DNA of 64,000 bases, taken from NCBI GenBank assembly GCA_035041965.1, contig JAPYMA010000318.1, forward strand, positions 62,001 through 126,000, given 5' to 3'. The DNA comes from Anisakis pegreffii. Lineage: Eukaryota; Nematoda; Chromadorea; Rhabditida; Anisakidae. How positions within the stretch are numbered: position 1 is the first letter of the stretch; every line of letters begins with the position of its first letter. The translations under genes and the position numbers were made by a program. Below the pieces are notes generated by a model. It saw only the letters and a list, made by a program, of their open reading frames with translations. It was not told the origin of the DNA and did no database searches. Positions 51,760-64,000 of this stretch are shown here, one piece after another.

Positions 51760-53942
51760 TGGAAAGTTTACTTGAAGGCATTCGCATTTATACCATTTGG
51801 ACTTGGGTCAACACTGTCAAACGCGATTCTGATCATTGCGATAATGCGATGTCAGCAATTGCGCAGCAGACATGAAATTCAAGTGATATGTGCGCTAGCG
51901 TTTGCTGATTTTATTGAAGGTATCCTTCTGCTTATGTGTTTGGACATTTCGAACAGTGTTTGTCCGTTCTGTTCAATATCTATTAAACGAATATTTCAAT
52001 TTTTCTCAGTGGAGAAAGCGAGATGGATGATATCATCCGAACAACGGGCAAGTAAGCGTGGAAGATTCCGAGTAATTTATTGAACGAATGGGATTCACTG
52101 AAAAAGCGAAAAAAAATCAAATGACCAAATGAACAAAGACAGACAAATATCATAACAATAATATTAAAAAATAATCAGACGAAATAAACAAACACTAATC
52201 AAATGATATCGATAAACGTAGCAAATGTTGTAGCACTAGCGACACTGATCGCAGGAATCTATCGATCAACAGTGATTATAATTGATAGTCTGGATGTGTT
52301 ATTCACACCTTTGCAATGCATGTTATTACCACACTCATGGGCATGGCGTTGGTCAGATTTTGCAACTTCGTTCATGCTGCTCGCATTGACACTTGATCGA
52401 CTCGTGTCAGTTTTATTCCCAATGAAATACATCTCATGGGGACCAACATATCCGCGTATTGCAATCGGTCTGGTACGTACTCTTTCTTATCTACTTCGCA
52501 TCACTTTCCAGTTTTTTCTCTCAATGAAAACATTGAATTGATCGTACTGGGATGTATTCACAGACAAAGGTGTCACATCAAAGACAACATTTCTTCTCAT
52601 TGACCAACTAAACGTCAAGCACACATGAGTAAGTACAGTGTGAGTCTCACCTGCTCCTAACAATTAAAGGTTGTCAATGAGCAATGGTTGTTTCCTCAGT
52701 ATGAATACACTAACTCAAGAAGTCGCTACCTTAAATTTCCATTCATTTTTTGATATTTACTTGTTTACTTATTGTTAAATTTCGGGGTTAATATTTTCAG
52801 CCGTTCACACTGTCGTTATTATTTTCATTAGTTGCATGGTATCATCCTATTACAATGAAAGGTACTCTATCAATGCTCTGTATGAATGTCTACTTATCGC
52901 CGGCATTTTATGCAGCCTCGAAATATATGACCAGTTGCGCGACTACTTTGAGTGTTATTCTCTACGTACCAGTAGTGTTTTTGATTCGTAAGCAACTGAA
53001 ACAAGTGTCCGACAAGCTTTATCCAACACAAGTAAGTGACTGATATCTGAAGGCATGGAATTATTTCTGTCATCAATTTTATTATGATACTCTCAATAAC
53101 TATCCCTTTAAATCATTCAGTTGATCGATTTTGCATATATCTCCGAATATTATTACCTTGCGCAGTTCTCGTTCACAGTCACACACACACACACACTCAG
53201 GTGTATTCTGCAGCAGTGTTCTTTTTTTGATTGTATTATTCGAATTTCATTAACGATAACGAAATCATTTGAAATCATTCAGCGATTAGTGTTAAGGTTG
53301 ACTACCAGCGTCGCGCTCAGCTTAAGATGACCATCACGGTTGCAATTTCAAGTTTTCTAACGCTTTTTCTGGATGCCATTCCTCGTTCCATCGGAATTTA
53401 CGGTGAGTGATACAATTTTTTTCAAAAAAATCCAGTTACATTTTCAAAACGATTCTTCTGCTTGGCTGCGTGCTCCACTCAGCTCAACACACACTTCTAC
53501 GCCTGATCAGTTCAAAGTGCAACCAAACAACTAATGAATTTCTCATTTGTTTCAAGCAAATGCGACGATGTGGGTGTTCAGTTGATGAGATCTTTTGAAA
53601 GAGTTCAAACAATGAAATATACAGTTTCCTACCAGTTGATCCGTTCATATTAGTGCATTATAATTTACATTTTTTGCAGGCACTGCGAAAATGATGAACG
53701 AAACACAAGAGCAATGCGAGAGCGCAATGTCAATTTTGTTCCATTTAACAAAATTGAACTCAATGATCAACCTGGTTCTCTATTACCATCGAAATAAGTC
53801 GATCCGTGAATCCATTCAGATACTCTTCAAAATTCGGCGGAGTAATTCATTTTTGATTCTGTTTGAACTTATTACATTCAAATTACTTATTACATCTTCC
53901 TTCAAAACTTGTAAGCCTCACAAAAGTGGGCAGACGTTATAG
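51760..53942 (+). CDS. Serpentine chemoreceptor-like GPCR, first exon unresolved
   Basis: This encodes a seven-transmembrane receptor of the kind abundant in nematodes, probably near the SRSX class. Exons: one ending 51919, then 52222-52472, 52801-53031, 53297-53402 and 53680-53942; phases agree. TM1 has GSTLSNAILIIAIM and TM2 ICALAFADFIEA. After TM3 comes LTLDRLVSVLFPMKY, where DRL stands for the DRY motif. TM5 reads TTLSVILYVPVVFLIRKQL. TM6 follows KMTITVAISSFLTLFL. TM7 ends HLTKLNSMINLVLYYHRNK, in place of NPxxY. The tail is short and ends SGQTL. No in-frame ATG precedes TM1 within its exon because a stop lies at 51748, so a short first exon is missing. Likely ligands are unknown. Confidence 0.82.
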
Positions 53943-54267
53943 AAAGAAATCAAAAGAAGAAAAGAGTGTTTATGTCAATCTCAACTATTGAAACGATTTA
54001 CTCAGAATGTTAGAAATTGAGTTCCTTGTTTTCAGGTTCTCACAGCGTTTCCACAGTTCATCCGTTTGAGCCGAGTATTTCACGTCATCGCTCAACGATG
54101 GGAGCAAGACCAGCGCATGAGATGTTCTGAATTCTGCGTCAACCCCAGCACGATGCAGAAAGACAAACAATTACAAGATATCAAATTCAATCATTCATCG
54201 AACAAAATCCTTTTTCCTCTCTGTTGTGATATGATCAATGTGATCAAATATCAATGGTTGACATGAA

Positions 54268-54431
54268 TTGTGATGTTCGTTGTAATTGATATTAATGTTT
54301 GATCGGTATATAAGCAGCAACTGTATATAAGCAGAGCGTTTTGTAGTAGAATTCATTCCGTGTAATTTTTCATTGTATCGTCTACTAGTTGTTTTTAATA
54401 AAGTCTAATACAACTGTGGATTCTACAACAC
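54268..54431 (+). mobile_element. Possible solo LTR
   Basis: The stretch begins TGTGATGTTCG and ends TTCTACAACA, giving TG...CA termini. Inside it has TATATAAGCAG twice and the polyadenylation signal AATAAA in LTR-like order. No target-site duplication could be seen and no internal retroelement coding sequence adjoins it, so it is a tentative solo LTR. Confidence 0.3.
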
Positions 54432-55212
54432 TCTCTATCAAGAAATAAAAAGCAAACAGCATTTTAAGAGGAAACACGAATTCATCTGTGCTCAGCGAGC
54501 CATGACAATGAAGAGGAGATAAATGTTGATTCTAGATGAAATCATCCGTACAATCATGCTATCCAACGTTGATCGCCTCTGTCGTATGTGATATCCTCCA
54601 AGGTGGTAATTTGCCGCATAAAACCTATTTGAATGATAAATAACTATCCAAATTTCGCACATGCGAATCGTACATTTTAGGTGTGCTTTGATTTAAAAAA
54701 CCGTTCTATCCGTCTAAAACTGCAATGATGAAAGCCTAAAATGAATAAAAATTATACAACCAAATTTTCAAATTGCATATTGAATTTTCACATTTTCTAT
54801 ATAAAATAAAACCAAAAATTCATGGAACAAAAAGCCCTTAAATTTCAATTCGATCGGACCCGAAACTGCAAGCAATATTAGCAATGCAATTTTGCCAAAT
54901 TTAGCTCAACCAGACTCATATTTTAACCTATTCCACATCAGTGTTGAATGTTTCGACAACGAAATAATCATACATGTGGTTTAAATGTGATTCGATGAAT
55001 TCGATAAAGATCATTATGAAGGTAGCTAATAGATAAGCTTCAGCGAGTGACCACAGACCCGACAGATTTCCCCTTATCACAATATTGAAACTAAACGGCA
55101 ACATTCAACGAGCGTAATCAATGGCCGACCCGGCCATAATTCCCGCTGTTAAGAAAAAGTACGCACGGTGAGTCCGAGAACCCTCGTTAACTAACAAAGG
55201 AAGGTCATGAAG

Positions 55213-55671
55213 TTACCCCGCCTTTCGGGATGAAACATATATCATATTGTAGTGCTCGTGTAGCTGATCAAGAATATGCAAAAAAATTTTGCAATGGACA
55301 AGGGGGACGTGAGATATGGCGGGAAAAAGGTTTTCTGTGTATTGAATTGACGTTCTGAATTCCTCCTCGACGTCGGCGGCTTGGCCTGGCGGATAGTGCG
55401 CCAGAATCAGGTCTGATTGCCCTTTGCTTTGGTTCCGCATGACGGCGAAGCCTTTTTCCTCATATATCTATAGCATATTCAAGCAGCCTTGATATTGTAC
55501 TGCCCTCTCTAGTTGTGGTAATTTTTTCAGTTGTGGATTTTTTTTCAATTTTGTAACAATTGCGCGATGAACATCCGATGCACTAATGAGTTTACTGTCG
55601 CTGAAAGAAACTTTGTCCGGAATAGCAAGGACACCATCATCTATCGATCTTGAGATCACAATTGAAATCAA
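55213..55671 (-). pseudogene. Interrupted ORF of unusual base composition
   Basis: One minus-strand frame runs 153 codons, broken only by a TAG near 55465. The first part includes IPDKVSFSDSKLISASDVHR and LKKNPQLKKLPQLERAVQYQ. The second part, GC-richer than the neighbourhood, includes LAHYPPGQAADVEEEFRTS and LFPAISHVPLVHCKIFLHIL. I recognise no family. Composition and the single stop suggest a recently dead insertion such as a retroelement piece, or a stop in one allele. Just left on the plus strand a short ORF MADPAIIPAVKKKYAR ends at a GTGAGT donor-like site. Confidence 0.4.
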
Positions 55672-56495
55672 ATACTTTTACTAATAACGACTCTTACTGA
55701 AACTCTAATACGATTCAGTGCTGACAAAATGTTATCATCTTTAAGCGTCGACGATATTGCTATACTGCCGTGAGTATCGGTCATTATCGGTATGATAGTG
55801 TGATCGAACATGGTAGATTATAGCAGCGCATTTATCATTAAACATTCCTACCACACACCATATTCAGGCAACATGCAATACAAATAACATCACATGAGCA
55901 AAAATCATCACAGACTGAACAGTGATTAAGTCAGATTAAGCAATCGGTGAAAAGCAAATCGTGACAAAAGCGATCATCCCTAAATTTATAATTAAATATC
56001 GGGTTAAGATGATCTCTCCTATCTGTCCTCCCTAATCGGATTTAATGCAAGCTAACACTAACACATCCAAAAATGTAATGTAAATGAATTTGGAAAATTT
56101 GGTTAATATCGGAATTCTTAAATCTGTCCATAATTGTGAAATGTACTCGAACTAGACGAACTAAATAAAATCAAGATGAACTTATGTACTATGAATCAAA
56201 TTCACCTGTCCGAGAGTTCACTCAACTATGATTCAACTTGGCCTGGTTTGGGCATGAATTCATCTGTATACAAATGACCGGTGCTCTTCTAGTTCAACTA
56301 TCACCTCTCGCATTTTGAGAAAAAATTTTTAAGTCCAAGATCTCTCATTTGAAGGTCACTGTCTGCGTCCATTGATTACATCGCATCTCTCAATTGTTGT
56401 ATTTTGTCCCATTTCCTCTCTTACCTATGTTATATTTCTTTTTCATTACGTGTCTACCTAGGTGCAGCATTTCCTATGATGAATGCATTACTTAC

Positions 56496-57045
56496 AATTA
56501 GCTTCTTTGATGAATCCACTGCTTTTTCCACTTTTATTCAGCCGCATCTCCCCACCATACTCACAAGCTAGAACAGCATTAACACCGTGCATCAAACCAA
56601 CTGATGCGAACCATTCCTCGAATTCACCTTCGTCCACGGAAATCTTAGATACGTCACAAAATCTGAATCCACGAAGCACATCCATATCGTCACACAACAA
56701 ACTGATTATTCTACGGTTTCTGATAACTTTAAATAGTGAATCGTGAAAGAGGTCTGCGATGGTAGACGGTTTTAAACGGTTCAGGTTTTGTATTAAGAAG
56801 CATGAAAACAAACTGTGGGGTCACAATTGTAATGCGTGACCTCTCCGAACATTATGCTTACGTGGATTGCTGTAATCCTTGAAATTTAGGTGAATGAAGC
56901 ATTGCGATCATTTGTCGTCGTATTGAGACATTCATTATGATCACTTACAATTCTGTTGCATTGTATAGTGTCTTGAATTTGTCGTGCTCTCTGCCTCTCC
57001 ATCGATGGAAATCTCTCAACCGTTAGACGGATATGGTGAGCAGCT
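56496..57045 (-). CDS. Exon-like blocks of an unidentified gene
   Basis: Two minus-strand blocks end at perfect GTAAGT donors. The right one ends at 56949 and encodes LTVERFPSMERQRARQIQDT before CNRI. The left one ends at 56496 and follows a CCCACAG acceptor near 56815. It encodes LNRLKPSTIADLFHDSLFK, then MDVLRGFRFCDVSKISVDEG and EFEEWFASVGLMHGVNAVL. How they join is unclear; a small exon near 56870 would be needed. The last residues faintly recall ISXO2/Merlin transposase-derived proteins, but without the zinc-ribbon cysteines this is only a suggestion. Confidence 0.4.
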
Positions 57046-58220
57046 TTCCCTTTCGGACTTGGAAAAATTTTTGCTCAAAATGCGACAGTTAAACTAGAAG
57101 AGTGCCTGACCTTATCATGACTTGATTTGAGTTTATTTCAGTTTTAGTCTCGATCATACCTTGTGTTGCTTAATTTGACCAGAAGTGGACTCGCTTTTAT
57201 CTTGACCGTAACCTAACCTTGACATGACTTAACGCCCGCTTTAGATGTCTTCACTATGAGGCAAATTAAGCATAACTTAGATCAGCTTAACCACCTTAAC
57301 CGTAACTCAGCTTATTTTCGTTTTATTATGACTGTCGTGGAGTATCTTATTCACGATCATATCATGATTGATTCTTCAGTCTAATATCCATGCACTTTAT
57401 CTTATTCATGATTGTACTGAAAATTTAGATTTCTTGTAACGCATATCACGTCATCTATCTTGCATTACTTTACTTTTAATGTTAGAGTCTTCTACCCTTA
57501 CTTATAATATTCTTTACTTTACTTTAAGTTTTACTTTTCACTTTCAACCATCCGGCATGATGTCAGAGTGCTCTGCCTTTCATGTTGTATTGTTGCTTGT
57601 ACATGTTTTTTACTCAACAATAAACTATCTATCTCGAATTCTGTAAATGGATTCGTAAGCGACGGGAGTAGTTCCATCATTGCTTATTTGGCTCGACTAG
57701 ATTTGCTATTCATCCGCATTCATGTTGATCGCCTATCGGGAATAAAATCTTTTGATATTTTGTGGTTGTTCTTATGTTACCAAATGTTCTCACCGATCCG
57801 GATTTCTTTTGGTTGCAACCATTAAACATTATATCAGCGCTTGAGTGTTTCCTCTTTTTTATCATAAACAACTCTTTAATAATCACTTTCCGATGTCAAC
57901 CAGAATCTTGACTACAGATCAAATCAATTCTTTGTTCGTTATCCTTCTCCACATGATTAGTAATCGAATAGAAGATTTGGCGCAACTGTCGCATATATAA
58001 ACGCACACGTACACAAACAAGTACATTATCAAAATGCACGAAAGGAAACAAATCAGAATTATATGATTATATCATATATTATCAATCACTGCACAACATA
58101 AAGATGATACAAGTTACTCTGATTTTCTTCGATATAAAGCAAAATAACGATCAAAACATTAATGAACCAGCACATAACAGCAACAACAGTTGAACACACC
58201 AATAACAACAGAATAAAAAC
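57046..58220. other. Spacer with no identified gene
   Basis: No convincing coding sequence. Around 57100-57330 short degenerate CTTGACC/CTTAACC motifs recur on the plus strand. The ORF at 57568-57825 is hydrophobic but unsupported. Confidence 0.4.
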
Positions 58221-58400
58221 TAGTGATGGGGTCCGAGCAAAATTTTGATCGGTCGGAATCCGACCGAATTGGCATTTCGTCATTTCGACCATCGGAATTC
58301 CGATCGACTTTCAAAACTGTTCGCTCGGAATCCGATCGTCGGAATTCCGACCGAAATTGCCGCATTTTTCCGACCGACTGTCGGTCGGGCCTCATCACTA
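58221..58400. mobile_element. MITE with CGGTCGG repeats and target-site duplication
   Basis: A 180-bp element with inverted ends TAGTGATGGGG and CCTCATCACTA. The flanks ATAAAAAC (58213-58220) and GTAAAAAC (58401-58408) match at 7 of 8, an 8-bp duplication as for hAT elements. The inside is packed with direct and inverted copies of CGGTCGG, TCCGACCG and TCGGAATTCCGA, so it can fold extensively. The element at 15405 has the same terminus. Confidence 0.88.
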
Positions 58401-59089
58401 GTAAAAACAATTTAATGACGGGCAACTTCATCTTAAAAGTTGTTTGGAAAACTATTATTCCTCCGTTCAGTCAGACTGATGATTTCAAAGGCAGTGCTCT
58501 TAACTGCGCATTATTACTCACCAAGACGATATTAAACGATCGATTGTTTACCCGTACAAAATGAGATAATTTCAACCATACTCCACATCTACCGAAGCAG
58601 TTCCATCTGAATCTCGTAATTCATGCGATCATTATAATTTTTGTTCGAAATTCCACCGGACGGTGTAGGCTGTCATGCAACGCTGTTAATATTGGCTGTG
58701 TCGAAAACAAGGAATTCGAATATTTTCAAACAAGGAAGTAAAACTCCAACTCGTAATAAAGCATGCATTAAGAATCGAAAAATGGACTATAGACGGAAAA
58801 TAATTGACGATCACAAAAAAGAGAGCAAAACAGAAAAAACCATGACTGGGACAGATTAGAGTGCTGGAATCAGCGCTTTACTACAGCAAGTAGGATTGGA
58901 GTCGATATTTATAGAAAGAAATGCACCAAGTCATGAACAATATAGTATGGAAGTAAAAAAAAAAATGAAACCAGTACCTGGAATGTAGTATGCACACATC
59001 GCAGATCGACGAAAAATGAACATATAACAAGATCAGTAAGTAACAATGCTGTTAAATATAATATGACATATCTATATGGGAATGTGGTG
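58401..59089. other. 3' flank of the EGF receptor gene
   Basis: This contains the expected 3' untranslated region and termination region of the minus-strand receptor gene. No coding exon is evident; the ORFs at 58641-58859 (+) and 58909-59139 (-) have no support, the latter being an overlapping frame of the last exon. Confidence 0.45.

Positions 59090-64000
<4,911 letters not shown>

Noticed and set aside
55213..55440. Possible bacterial (for example Wolbachia) transfer because of higher GC
   Set aside because: Filarial endosymbionts are AT-rich and no bacterial family is recognisable; composition alone is not enough.
58159..58564. ORFs of 90 and 113 codons with Arg/Ser repeats
   Set aside because: Both are translations of the palindromic MITE and its flank.

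Overview
This window is AT-rich eukaryotic DNA, almost certainly from a nematode. The evidence is a cuticle-collagen gene with the N-terminal domain and Cys-flanked Gly-X-Y blocks typical of nematodes, a LET-23-type EGF receptor ending in a PDZ-binding tail, a serpentine chemoreceptor-like GPCR, and genes cut into short exons by GT-AG introns of 38 bp to 2.6 kb. Large introns, long gene-poor spacers and many transposon relics argue for a genome looser than C. elegans, but the species cannot be named from the sequence. Exon ends below were set by hand from splice signals, reading phase and remembered family alignments; no database was searched.

Layout. 1-3966 (-): TFIIF alpha (GTF2F1/RAP74), 3' end outside or unresolved. 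5056-6969 (-): SCO1 mitochondrial copper chaperone, complete. 8.9-9.65 kb (+): decayed coiled-coil gene. 9754-10484 (-): small single-HMG-box protein, complete. 10.5-15.4 kb: no identified gene. 15.4-15.7 kb: truncated GCTCC-rich repeat. About 16065-18923 (-): cuticle collagen, with a dead RTE-type LINE in one intron. 19.6-22.3 kb: unknown two-exon fragment and hAT-type transposon relics. 26104-27039 (-): secreted phospholipase A2, complete. 28.8-30.7 kb (-): multi-exon gene with possible globin resemblance. 33094-39538 (-): PSKH1-type protein kinase, complete, with a hAT MITE and a hairpin element in its first intron. 43.4 kb: carboxylesterase-like terminal exon. 43.85-44.3 and 54.27-54.43 kb: LTR-like sequences. 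51.75-53.94 kb (+): GPCR. 55.2-57.0 kb (-): interrupted GC-richer ORF and exon-like blocks. 58.2 kb: palindrome-rich MITE with target-site duplication. 59090-64000 (-): LET-23/EGFR, running off the right edge.

How genes relate. SCO1 and GTF2F1 lie in tandem on one strand about 1.1 kb apart and could be co-transcribed; the rest look like independent units. I found no CRISPR array, prokaryotic operon or clearly new multi-gene system. The most informative unusual features are the hAT/MITE families with intact target-site duplications, the probable GC-AG intron in GTF2F1, the receptor tail of LET-23, and two or three unidentified spliced genes.
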